Source: Litorilituus sp. (GTDB taxonomy: Bacteria; Pseudomonadota; Gammaproteobacteria; Enterobacterales; Alteromonadaceae). From it: a DNA stretch of 59,236 bases. A model generated the notes under the pieces. That model was not told the DNA's origin. It did not search any database and was given only the letters and a program-made list of their open reading frames with translations. Location: contig JASMAS010000109.1 of assembly GCA_030754235.1 (NCBI GenBank), forward strand, positions 1 through 59,236, in the 5' to 3' direction. This document shows positions 7,762 through 15,557 of the stretch, piece by piece. The position numbers were made by a program, and so were the translations under genes. How positions within the stretch are numbered: the stretch's first letter is position 1; every line of letters starts with the position of its first letter.

Positions 7762-8732
7762 GCTATATTCCTATTTTCAACAATATTTATAAGAGTAGTT
7801 TGGCTAGTTGTTACTAACCATTGAGTAATTTGTTCATCAAATGCCAATAGCTCTGTGCAATCGGTTAATTCAAGGTGGGTTAAAGGTGCTCGCAATATAG
7901 CGTTATGAATATAACCTTGTTGCTGCATTAAAACTTTTACGGGAATAGGATTAGCAACACAAAAGAGTGCATCAACAGCGTTATTCCATAAGGGGAAAAT
8001 ATCCTTTGTATGTCCAGCTAGACATAGCTCTACGTAGGCTTTGGTCGCTTTAGGCCAAACATTAGCACACACGGATACTAACCCTTTAGCGCCTGCAGGT
8101 ACTAAATAGGGCAACATGGCATCTTCGCCACTGTATAACTCAATGTTTGGGCAGTGTTTTCTGTAATTTAGAAAGGTATTAAGATCACCACTGGCTTCTT
8201 TGATGGCCCATAAGTTAGGGTGGTCCTGTAAATTCCGTACTGTCGTAATAGGAATTTCCACACCGCTTCGTGATGGCACATTATAAAGCATACAAGGGAA
8301 TTTTGCCTTATCTAACAGAGATTTAAACCATCGTGTTTGTCCTATCACACCAGGCTTTGCATAAATAGGCGTACCAAGTAAGTAGCTGTCGATATTGAGT
8401 TTGTTACAACGTTCAATCCAACGAATTTGTTCTGGTAAGTTAAACCCACCTACCGCGACCATTATTGGGGTATTAAGCGCTAACTGACTAACAAACTCTA
8501 CAATACTGAGTTGCTCTTCGCTGTTTAGCGCCAAGCCCTCTCCTGTGCTACCAAGTAATAATAACCCATTACCTGAATCTGATTGTGCAGTAGCTATTTT
8601 TTTAAGACTTGCAAAATCTATTTGGTTATTCTCAAGAAACGGAGTAACTAATGCGGTCCACAGCGGATAAAAGGCTATGTTATTTACCTCAGTGTTACTT
8701 GAGGTGTTATTAGAAGGTGATTTTATATTCAT
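7758..8732 (-). CDS. dapA: 4-hydroxy-tetrahydrodipicolinate synthase-like lyase (DapA)
   Basis: The 324-residue TIM barrel has LGSTGEG (phosphate/substrate loop), YNVPSRSG with the catalytic Tyr, and AIKEASGD with the Schiff-base Lys, all in the usual DapA order. DapA condenses pyruvate with aspartate semialdehyde, the first committed step to DAP and lysine. A 20-residue polar N-terminal extension precedes the conserved start of the barrel. It is the first gene after the lysine riboswitch and terminator. Other DHDPS-family aldolases cannot be excluded by sequence alone, but the riboswitch and the adjacent dapD make the lysine branch most likely. Confidence 0.8.
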   Translation of the reverse strand: MNIKSPSNNTSSNTEVNNIAFYPLWTALVTPFLENNQIDFASLKKIATAQSDSGNGLLLLGSTGEGLALNSEEQLSIVEFVSQLALNTPIMVAVGGFNLPEQIRWIERCNKLNIDSYLLGTPIYAKPGVIGQTRWFKSLLDKAKFPCMLYNVPSRSGVEIPITTVRNLQDHPNLWAIKEASGDLNTFLNYRKHCPNIELYSGEDAMLPYLVPAGAKGLVSVCANVWPKATKAYVELCLAGHTKDIFPLWNNAVDALFCVANPIPVKVLMQQQGYIHNAILRAPLTHLELTDCTELLAFDEQITQWLVTTSQTTLINIVENRNIA

Positions 8733-8760
8733 CGCTCTCGAACTTATTGTATTCTGTATT

Positions 8761-8774
8761 GAACAGATCTGTTC
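8761..8774. promoter_or_regulatory. Perfect 14-bp palindrome before dapA
   Basis: GAACAGATCTGTTC lies between the riboswitch terminator and the dapA start, 28 bases upstream of the ATG. It might be a protein operator or a small RNA hairpin in the leader. It does not fit the E. coli LexA spacing (CTG-N10-CAG). No regulator is assigned. Confidence 0.3.
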
Positions 8775-8799
8775 GGAGAACTTATAGGCATTTACTCAG

Positions 8800-8830
8800 A
8801 GCCAAAAAAACACCTCGATGTTTGCTGGCT
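8800..8830 (-). terminator. Probable riboswitch-controlled terminator
   Basis: On the minus strand, just after the 3' arm of the riboswitch P1 stem, AGCCA-GC-AAACAT pairs with GTGTTT...TGGCT around a CGAG loop and runs into seven consecutive T. An alternative short hairpin, GGCCTTTGCAAAAGCC, overlaps the P1 3' arm. This is the arrangement expected of a transcription-attenuating expression platform. Confidence 0.55.
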
Positions 8831-8838
8831 TTTGCAAA

Positions 8839-9090
8839 GGCCAGAAGCTCTCCACTCAATTATTAATTTATTAGAAAAATTAATAACAGTGACAGTTGTC
8901 GGGATTCAGCCCTCAAACCTTTGTTTTATTCAATAGACAAAGATAAACAACCGATAAGCACTTCATCAAAAAAGTACTTATCTCGGCGTTAATCCCCCTC
9001 ATCATTATTAACAGAGTTTGATCTCTGTGTGATACATCACGTTGAAAACATCACAATAATAACTACCTGGTTAACGCTCCTCTTCTGACC
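8839..9090 (-). ncRNA. Lysine riboswitch (L box) upstream of dapA
   Basis: On the minus strand the hallmarks of the lysine aptamer occur in order. GGTCAGAAG-AGG-AGCG forms P1 5' and the P2 entry. GAGGGGGATTAACGCCGAG is equivalent to the E. coli lysC GGGGGTGCATCGCCGAGG. GAAGTGCTTATCGG closes P4. GAGGGCTGAATCCCGACAAC is equivalent to GGGGCTGAATCCCCTGGG. Finally CTTCTGGCC is the P1 3' arm, and it pairs with GGTCAGAAG over nine positions. A perfect AT-only hairpin (TTATTAATT/AATTAATAA) is inserted before the P1 3' arm, making the element longer than the usual 180-200 bases. Lysine binding should favour the terminator and shut off the operon. Confidence 0.9.
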
Positions 9091-9252
9091 CCTTTAGAGC
9101 TTTGTGATATAAAAATCACCAAGCTAGAATTAGGGACGAAGCTATTTAAGCATTTTTAAGGTTTTTTTGTCAATGTTCAAAAATACTAATTGTCGAGTAA
9201 ACCTTGAGTAACGTAGAATAGAATCTTCTATCATATTCAAAGTTACCCCTTT

Positions 9253-10299
9253 ATGCCTTTGTCAAACGTAAGCCAAGTTTTATTGCGTAATAGTGAGCTA
9301 TTATCTGCCCAGACCCCGCTATTTATAAACTTAGGCGCAGACGGCTTTATTGACTCTTATATAGTTGACAACCCTAGCGCTACTGTAAGTTGTTACAACA
9401 CCAATTATATTGAACACCTTGCCATCAAAAAAAACCTCCATAGCAAAGTATTAGCTATCTTCACCAGTGTGTATACAAGCAAACTAAAGCATGACTTAGT
9501 GATCATCCATTTTCCCAAGAGTAAAGACGAACTGGCTTTTACGTTGGCAACCATAGCTCCCTATTTACATAGCGAAGCCAAGATAATATTAGTAGGCGAG
9601 AAAAAAGGAGGGGTGCAATCAAGCCCTAAGTTAAGTCAACACTTTCTTAAAAACTGTCAGAAAATTGATGCTGCCCGCCATTGTTTATTATTTGCAGGTG
9701 TGATTAAAGAGGAATCACTTACAACCGTTTTCAACCTTGATGATTGGTTTAAAAAATATACTCTCAATATCGATAACATCCCTCTTACCATTGCCTCTTT
9801 ACCCGGTGTATTCAGCCAAAAAAAGCTAGATGTAGGCACAGCCTTATTATTAAAAAACCTGCCAGCAACAATGCAAGATAAAGTGTTAGATTTTGGCTGT
9901 GGCTCAGGTGTTATAAGTTGTTTTGTCGGCAAGAAATTCCCCTATACTCAGCTTACATTAATTGATGTTAGTGCCTTAGCATTAACTTCTGCCAAAGAAA
10001 CACTGAGGTTAAACGGTTTAGCGGGGGCTGTTTTTGCTTCAAATGGTTTGTCGCAAGTTAGTGAGGAATTTAAACATATTCTCTCTAACCCTCCATTTCA
10101 TCAAGGTACTAAAACACATTATCAAGCAACAGAGGGCTTTTTACGAGGCATTAAAAAACATATGCAAAAAAATGCAGATATCACTGTCGTTGCCAATAGC
10201 TTTTTACAATACCTACCTATAATGGAGCAATACATTGGCATAACAACTACTTTAACTCAAGCTCAAGGGTTTAATATTTACTTTAGCCATCAACAGTAA
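9253..10299 (+). CDS. rsmC: 16S rRNA m2G1207 methyltransferase RsmC
   Basis: The 348-residue protein has two tandem Rossmann domains, as in RsmC. The N-terminal one is degenerate. The C-terminal one carries SAM motif I VLDFGCGSGVIS and the catalytic NPPFHQG, which recognises the guanine amino group. The enzyme methylates G1207 of 16S rRNA in the 30S subunit. It is divergent from the lysine-riboswitch operon with about 160 bases between transcripts. Length and motif order match the E. coli protein. Confidence 0.9.
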   Translation: MPLSNVSQVLLRNSELLSAQTPLFINLGADGFIDSYIVDNPSATVSCYNTNYIEHLAIKKNLHSKVLAIFTSVYTSKLKHDLVIIHFPKSKDELAFTLATIAPYLHSEAKIILVGEKKGGVQSSPKLSQHFLKNCQKIDAARHCLLFAGVIKEESLTTVFNLDDWFKKYTLNIDNIPLTIASLPGVFSQKKLDVGTALLLKNLPATMQDKVLDFGCGSGVISCFVGKKFPYTQLTLIDVSALALTSAKETLRLNGLAGAVFASNGLSQVSEEFKHILSNPPFHQGTKTHYQATEGFLRGIKKHMQKNADITVVANSFLQYLPIMEQYIGITTTLTQAQGFNIYFSHQQ

Positions 10300-10361
10300 T
10301 TATCTCCTTTAATTATTCTCACTAACTTGAAATATTTATTTTTTTCTACGATTGTAATAAT

Positions 10362-11996
10362 ATGAATTCAAAAAACAAGATCACTTCTAGCCGTCGATTA
10401 CTACTCATTAGTATTTTAAGTGCCACCTCTGTGGTGTTTTTTCTTGTCCTATTTGCTAATTTACAGTTGACGTTCAAGCGAGAAAAGTCACAGCTAGAAC
10501 AAAATACTATGATTTGGGCTAAGACGTTAGCCAAGGTTAGTGTTCCTTACTTAGAGCAATTCAAACCAAATGGCCCTAAAATATTAAAAGAGCAAATTAA
10601 ACAATTAATTAACACTCCGTTCATTAATTATATTCACATTTACGCATACAAAGATAACCAGCCGATACACTTTTATACTGGTGTCAATAAAAGTAAATAT
10701 TATCCCACTATTCCGAACAAAATAGATCATATAGCGCAATTATCAACATTTAGATATCATAAAAACTATTTAGAGATAATCATTAAAATAGAGAAGGAGG
10801 AAAAGCTATATGGTTATTTATATATTCAATCTAGCCTGCAAGAATTTTCTAACTATATCGACAAAACGATTTACAACGCATTGCTTTTATTCTTGTTGGT
10901 TATTATTGCTTTTACCTTTTTAGCATTAAGTATTCACAAACGATTCAAACAGCCCATCGCTAAGATAACTGGTTCAATTTTACAAATATCACAAAGCAAA
11001 GATTTCAGTCGCAGATTAGCTGAGTGTTCTATTATTGAACTAGATATATTAACGCGAAATATTAATATATTGCTTAATAGATCAGAGCAAAGCATGGCAA
11101 TTCAAGAAACAATTTATCAGCAAGCTTTATCAAAAAATGACCGTTTAACAGACAAAGTAAACGCGAGAACTGATGCTTTAAAAGAGTCTAATCAAGAACT
11201 CCTTTCAACACTAGAAAAACTACATCAATTTCAAGGTCAGTTGGTTGAAAATGAAAAAATGGCTTCATTAGGCGATATGGTTGCAGGGATCGCCCATGAA
11301 GTTAACACGCCAATAGGTTTGGGGGTCACGGCATCATCTATTATGACTGATAACTTAAATGAGATAAAAGAGGCCTTTGAGAACAAAACATTAAAATCAA
11401 GTCAATTGAGAAAGTTTTTAATTCATGGTCAAGAAAACTTAGGTATTATTTATCGCAACCTTGAGCGGGCGGCAAAACTCATCACTAGCTTTAAAAAAGT
11501 AGCGGTAGATCAGTCAAATGTCGAGCAGCAGCAATTTAATGTCAAAAACTTACTTGATGAAGTTATCTTAACACTCAAAGCTAAAATTAATGAAGAACAA
11601 GTCAAGGTTACGCTAGAATGTAATGAAAAGCTTATCGTCGAGAGTAAACCTGGGCCTATTAATCAAATTCTTATTAACCTGATTCTAAATTCTATCCTCC
11701 ATGGTTTTGAGCATAGAGTTGGCGGGAATATTAATATTTCAATAATGTATTTAAGCGAACAACTGCTCATCACTTATAAAGATGATGGCATTGGCATAAA
11801 TGAAAATATTAAAGCCAAAATATTTGAGCCTTTCACCACAACAAAACGTGGAAGCGGAGGTAGCGGTTTAGGTTTGCATTTGGTTTATAACTTAGTTAAT
11901 CAAGCACTTAATGGCCATATTGATTTTGAATCAACGATAGGGCATGGTACGAAATTTGAGATCACCGTGCCAGTAAAAGCCATTTCAGGACAATAA
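10362..11996 (+). CDS. Membrane sensor histidine kinase next to arcA, no receiver domain
   Basis: The 544-residue protein has TM1 at about 12-36, a periplasmic sensor domain of about 130 residues, TM2 at about 169-191, HAMP at about 190-240 and a coiled coil at about 250-300. The H box is GIAHEVNTPIG with the phospho-His near residue 312. The HATPase part shows NLILNSILHGF, DDGIGIN and GSGGSGLGLHLV. It is an orthodox kinase without a receiver or Hpt domain. It lies 109 bases upstream of arcA on the same strand, suggesting it may be the ArcA partner or a separate sensor. The periplasmic domain is not recognised. Confidence 0.85.
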   Translation: MNSKNKITSSRRLLLISILSATSVVFFLVLFANLQLTFKREKSQLEQNTMIWAKTLAKVSVPYLEQFKPNGPKILKEQIKQLINTPFINYIHIYAYKDNQPIHFYTGVNKSKYYPTIPNKIDHIAQLSTFRYHKNYLEIIIKIEKEEKLYGYLYIQSSLQEFSNYIDKTIYNALLLFLLVIIAFTFLALSIHKRFKQPIAKITGSILQISQSKDFSRRLAECSIIELDILTRNINILLNRSEQSMAIQETIYQQALSKNDRLTDKVNARTDALKESNQELLSTLEKLHQFQGQLVENEKMASLGDMVAGIAHEVNTPIGLGVTASSIMTDNLNEIKEAFENKTLKSSQLRKFLIHGQENLGIIYRNLERAAKLITSFKKVAVDQSNVEQQQFNVKNLLDEVILTLKAKINEEQVKVTLECNEKLIVESKPGPINQILINLILNSILHGFEHRVGGNINISIMYLSEQLLITYKDDGIGINENIKAKIFEPFTTTKRGSGGSGLGLHLVYNLVNQALNGHIDFESTIGHGTKFEITVPVKAISGQ

Positions 11997-12105
11997 CAGC
12001 ATCGTATTAGCAATTTCCATCGTTGTTATTTACTTTATACTTAGTTAAAATAGTTAATTATATGTTAATTACTCACTTCATAATACAACAGGTAGCGCGT
12101 AGAGT

Positions 12106-12813
12106 ATGGAAAATTATCAAATTCTTATTGTTGAAGATGAAGACGTAACTCGCTTTAGTTTGCGTAATTTATTTGAAGCTGAAGGTTATCACGTATTTGA
12201 AGCTGTAGATGGTGAAAGTATGGCGTTAATGCTCAGCCAGCAAACCATTAACTTAGTGATCATGGATATCAATTTACCGGGTAAAAATGGTTTATTACTT
12301 GGCAGAGAGTTAACAAACAATAAAGATTTAGGCTTAATATTTCTTACCGGTCGTGATAGTGATATTGATAAAATCCTAGGGTTGGAAATCGGTGCTGATG
12401 ATTACCTGACCAAGCCATTTAATTCCAGAGAACTCACCATTAGAGCTCGAAATATTCTCAACCGTATAACTCAATCGCGAACAGAAGATAAAACAGATCA
12501 CGCAATGCTCTCTTTTAATCAATGGACTTTAAACAGTAACTCCAGAGAAATGACCAGTCCTAGCGGTAAAGTGATTAGTATACCCCGCGGTGAATATAGA
12601 GCTTTATGCCTGTTAATCAAAAATACTGGTAGAATAGTTTCTAGACAAGAGTTAATTAAAGAAATGACCGGTCGTGATTTACGCAGTAACGATAGAACGG
12701 TAGATGTGACGGTTAGAAGGCTACGTAAACACTTTGAATCAGATGTTAATACACCCGAGCTCATCAACACTATTCATGGTGAAGGTTACCGTTTTGTAGG
12801 GAAAATAGATTAA
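12106..12813 (+). CDS. arcA: Aerobic respiration control response regulator ArcA
   Basis: The 235-residue protein aligns closely with E. coli ArcA throughout. Examples are [24 protein letters not shown] with phospho-acceptor Asp54, FLTGRD and [12 protein letters not shown]. The C-terminal OmpR-type winged helix has [17 protein letters not shown] and TIHGEGYRF. ArcA controls respiratory and central-carbon genes with oxygen or redox state. The upstream histidine kinase (109 bases) and the convergent Hpt protein (9 bases past the stop) make this a likely complete or partial Arc phosphorelay locus. Confidence 0.93.
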   Translation: MENYQILIVEDEDVTRFSLRNLFEAEGYHVFEAVDGESMALMLSQQTINLVIMDINLPGKNGLLLGRELTNNKDLGLIFLTGRDSDIDKILGLEIGADDYLTKPFNSRELTIRARNILNRITQSRTEDKTDHAMLSFNQWTLNSNSREMTSPSGKVISIPRGEYRALCLLIKNTGRIVSRQELIKEMTGRDLRSNDRTVDVTVRRLRKHFESDVNTPELINTIHGEGYRFVGKID

Positions 12814-12822
12814 GAGTTATCA

Positions 12823-13179
12823 CTAAAGATTTTTCAACCACCCTTTAAAGTCATCTATGCCCTGCTGATTATGCCTAATAAGCTCAGATAAAAGCTGGGC
12901 TTTTTTATTTTTGTCCTCTGTTGACTTTTCCATACTAACTAAGTGACCATGTAAAACTTTTAAGCCGACACTACCTACAGCCCCCTTCATTTTATGACAA
13001 TATTCTTGCCATTTTTCAGAACTGTCATCGAGTAAAGCAGATTCTATATCGTTTAAATAAACGGCTGATTGTTGACAATATAATGCAAACATTTGTTCAA
13101 CAATATCCCTGCCTAATGTCTCTAAATAGCCATTAAGAAGCTTGCTATCTAGTACTGGTAATTCATTAGGAATATTCAC
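12823..13179 (-). CDS. hptA: Free histidine phosphotransfer protein (HptA-like)
   Basis: The 118-residue all-alpha Hpt protein has the active-site segment YCHKMKGAVGSVG, with phospho-His62. It resembles the C-terminal Hpt domain of ArcB (HKIKGAAGSVGL). Shewanella is known to have a separate HptA that passes phosphate to ArcA, because its ArcB function is split between two proteins. Its position here, convergent with arcA, supports the same role. A hybrid kinase with a receiver domain (ArcS-like) would be needed to feed it and is not in this window. Confidence 0.85.
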   Translation of the reverse strand: MNIPNELPVLDSKLLNGYLETLGRDIVEQMFALYCQQSAVYLNDIESALLDDSSEKWQEYCHKMKGAVGSVGLKVLHGHLVSMEKSTEDKNKKAQLLSELIRHNQQGIDDFKGWLKNL

Positions 13180-13519
13180 AAAGTCGTCCTATTAATATTG
13201 TAAATTGTGGACAGTCTATCAACAATTCCCCATACTACCAAGAGTATTTATACAGATTTCCAGGGTCACTTTTGTTTGCTTTTATCACCTCATCTATTGC
13301 TCTGTAAAATACTTACTATATTGAATATTGATATATACATGTACTACTAATCCTTTTATTTATAAGAACTTTTCAATATTCATATAAAAAATACTCCGGC
13401 AAAAAGATAAATTATATTGCTAAATTCATCATATTCACTACACCCCCTATAACAATTTTTCATAACAGTAATGATTAATATTAAAAAATAAGATAAAATA
13501 TGCGCCCTTGAATTTACTT

Positions 13520-13551
13520 GTTGTGTGATTACTTAGCTATCATCGCACAAC
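13520..13551 (+). other. Stem-loop in the folE2 leader
   Basis: GTTGTGTGAT (13520-13529) pairs with ATCGCACAAC (13542-13551), ten pairs with one G-T, around a 12-base loop. It ends 34 bases before the folE2 start. It could be a leader RNA structure or an operator. The rest of the 400-base hptA-folE2 gap is AT-rich; a plausible -10 (GATAAAAT) lies near 13490-13498, and no Zur-type box was found. Confidence 0.35.
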
Positions 13552-13585
13552 CCTTGATAAGTCTATAGCTTAAAGCGGAGTGCTA

Positions 13586-14509
13586 ATGTCCACATCAATG
13601 CCTGATATCGCCAATCATACAACAGCCCAAACAGAGGGGACACTTGACTGGGTTGGTATGAGTAATATTGAAATGCCTGTCATGGTTGCCTCAAAAGGCG
13701 AAAGTGAGCGTATGGTTTCAGCTCATGTAGATGCATTTGTTAACTTAAAAGAAGCAAAAGCTAAAGGCATTCATATGTCGCGCCTCTATTTACTGCTAGA
13801 CGAATTATCAACCAGTAATGTACTAAACTATCAAAGCTTGGTGTCACTACTTGATGGCTTTATTAGTAGCCACGCAGATTTAAGCGATCAAGCTAAAGTG
13901 ATTTTTAGTTTTGAGTATCACCTACGTAGAAAATCTTTAGTAAGTGGCAAAGAAGGTTGGAAGGCTTACCCTATTACCTTAACAGGGCACTTTAACCAAG
14001 GTAAATTATCTATAGAAATGGCTATTGATGTGCGTTATTCATCAACTTGTCCTTGTTCTGCAGCATTAGCACGTCAACTTATTCAACAAGCATTTCAGCA
14101 ACAATTTTCTCAAGGTGATTTAAATGTAGAGACGGTGCACGAATGGCTTGGCACCACTGAAGGGATTGTAGCGACACCACATTCACAGCGCTCTGTTGCT
14201 GAAGTTAAAGTAAAATTAAATAACAATGTCAGTAATTTTCCGATCACAGATTTAGTTGATCTCATTGAAAATGCTTTGCAAACACCAGTACAAGCAGCGG
14301 TAAAACGTGAGGACGAACAAGAGTTTGCTCGCCTTAATGGTCAAAACCTTATGTTTTGCGAAGATGCAGCTCGCCGTCTACAATACAGTATGAACCTAGC
14401 GCAAGAGTTTGATGACTTTTGGTTAAAAATAAATCACCTTGAATCTTTGCATGCTCATGATGCAGTCAGTATAACCACCAAAGGTATTAGTGGTGGTTAT
14501 CAGCCATAA
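13586..14509 (+). CDS. folE2: GTP cyclohydrolase I type IB (FolE2)
   Basis: The ATG at 13586 is preceded by AGCGGAG at 5-base spacing, so the open GTG at 13580 is not used; this gives 307 residues. FolE2 hallmarks are the [12 protein letters not shown] segment with the catalytic Cys and a terminal SLHAHDA. The family opens GTP to dihydroneopterin triphosphate for folate and queuosine synthesis. It uses metals other than zinc, and so often replaces FolE when zinc is scarce. A strong terminator follows. Confidence 0.92.
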   Translation: MSTSMPDIANHTTAQTEGTLDWVGMSNIEMPVMVASKGESERMVSAHVDAFVNLKEAKAKGIHMSRLYLLLDELSTSNVLNYQSLVSLLDGFISSHADLSDQAKVIFSFEYHLRRKSLVSGKEGWKAYPITLTGHFNQGKLSIEMAIDVRYSSTCPCSAALARQLIQQAFQQQFSQGDLNVETVHEWLGTTEGIVATPHSQRSVAEVKVKLNNNVSNFPITDLVDLIENALQTPVQAAVKREDEQEFARLNGQNLMFCEDAARRLQYSMNLAQEFDDFWLKINHLESLHAHDAVSITTKGISGGYQP

Positions 14510-14560
14510 AGAAAATATGCCAGAGAGACTGTTGGCGCTAAAATAATCTTCAGTTATACC

Positions 14561-14595
14561 AAAAAAGCCTCTACATTGCTGTAGAGGCTTTTTTA
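14561..14595 (+). terminator. Rho-independent terminator after folE2
   Basis: GCCTCTACA and TGTAGAGGC form a perfect 9-bp stem around a TTGC loop. It is flanked by six A on the left and six T on the right, so it can terminate in either direction. It starts 52 bases after the folE2 stop. Confidence 0.9.
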
Positions 14596-15557
14596 ATGGG
14601 AATAACGCTTTCTTAAAAACATGGTAACTTAATATCTATCATATACCTTACTTCCTCCCTAAACGCAGAAAAATCTCAAAGTAAAATACCACCACTATTT
14701 TTATAGGAATAAGAAATTATTTAACTGAATTACACCAACTAACAATAAAAACCCAGCAACCGATATATATTCACAATAATATAGGGTCTGTTGAGGTACT
14801 GTTTTTGGTGTCAAAAGTGATGGCAGTGCAGGTATGATTTTTTCTTGCAACTCCAAAAAAGTGAAGCGTGTCATAACATTTACAATATGAAGTTAAAAAG
14901 AATTATTTCGACGCCGCCTGAATATTATAACCGAAGAAGGACATGTTTTGTCACTAAGACAGAAGTAGACCAAAATATCTGTGCTGAACAACTTGAAAAT
15001 GCTTTTGATGCGATAATTTCATATAGTGGCGCAACGGTGTACGAGATTTGCCCATTGAAGGTCTTGAGCTTAATGATATTCATTTTGCTATGGACTTTCT
15101 TAACTTAGTTTCCATGCCAATGAATAAATTGACACAATCAATTTTTGTGTCAATTAATCACAGCACTACCTTCTCTATTTTCAACATAATAAACTGCCTA
15201 CCACTTTTTCATCATAAAACGAATAAATACACAACATTCATTTTTTTTATAAAGCCATCGTAAATGTAACAAAGTTACACAACATATTGTTTCAGTTTTA
15301 ACAAAAAAACATAAAAAACAAAAAAAACTAACAAAATCAGGTTTTAATCATGTAAAACTAATTATCAACAAAAAAAACAACAAAAAAAAATGTAAATAAA
15401 TTACGAGCAAATGCTCTATTTTTATTGACCTTTCCTTTGCAAATTAGTAATGTTAGCAATCCCTCTTGGGTCTAAATAGAATATTTATGCACTTTCTTTA
15501 TACCTTTATTCTTTTTTGTTCTGATAACCAAGTGGAAGATTTAATTAGGAGACAAAA
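14596..15557 (+). other. Long AT-rich intergenic region upstream of gltB
   Basis: No convincing intact gene was seen in about 960 bases. A possible frame-broken remnant occupies 14887-15263. From 15264 to 15420 the sequence is mostly A-runs. A strong ribosome binding site (TTAGGAGA, ending 8 bases before the ATG) precedes gltB. Promoter elements for gltB should lie between 15420 and 15530, but none can be chosen with confidence. Confidence 0.5.
14887..15263 (+). pseudogene. Possible frame-broken gene remnant, unidentified
   Basis: An open frame from ATG 14887 gives a protein-like stretch (STPPEYYNRRRTCFVTKTEV, then ICAEQLENAFDAIISYSGAT) and then turns into low-complexity Leu/Ile to its stop at 15106-15108. 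From about 15030 a second frame reads WRNGVRDLPIEGLELNDIHF and AMDFLN, which looks more like protein than the first. Joining them needs a one-base shift near 15030. No family is recognised. It may simply be noncoding. Confidence 0.25.

Noticed and set aside
13200-13585. Zur box for folE2
   Set aside because: FolE2 genes are often Zur-controlled, but no TGTTATA-N-TATAACA-like sequence is present. Partial matches such as CATAACAG lack a second arm.
15048-15263. Open frame of 71 codons before gltB as an independent gene
   Set aside because: No ribosome site and a low-complexity second half. If anything it is part of a broken remnant with the frame before it.
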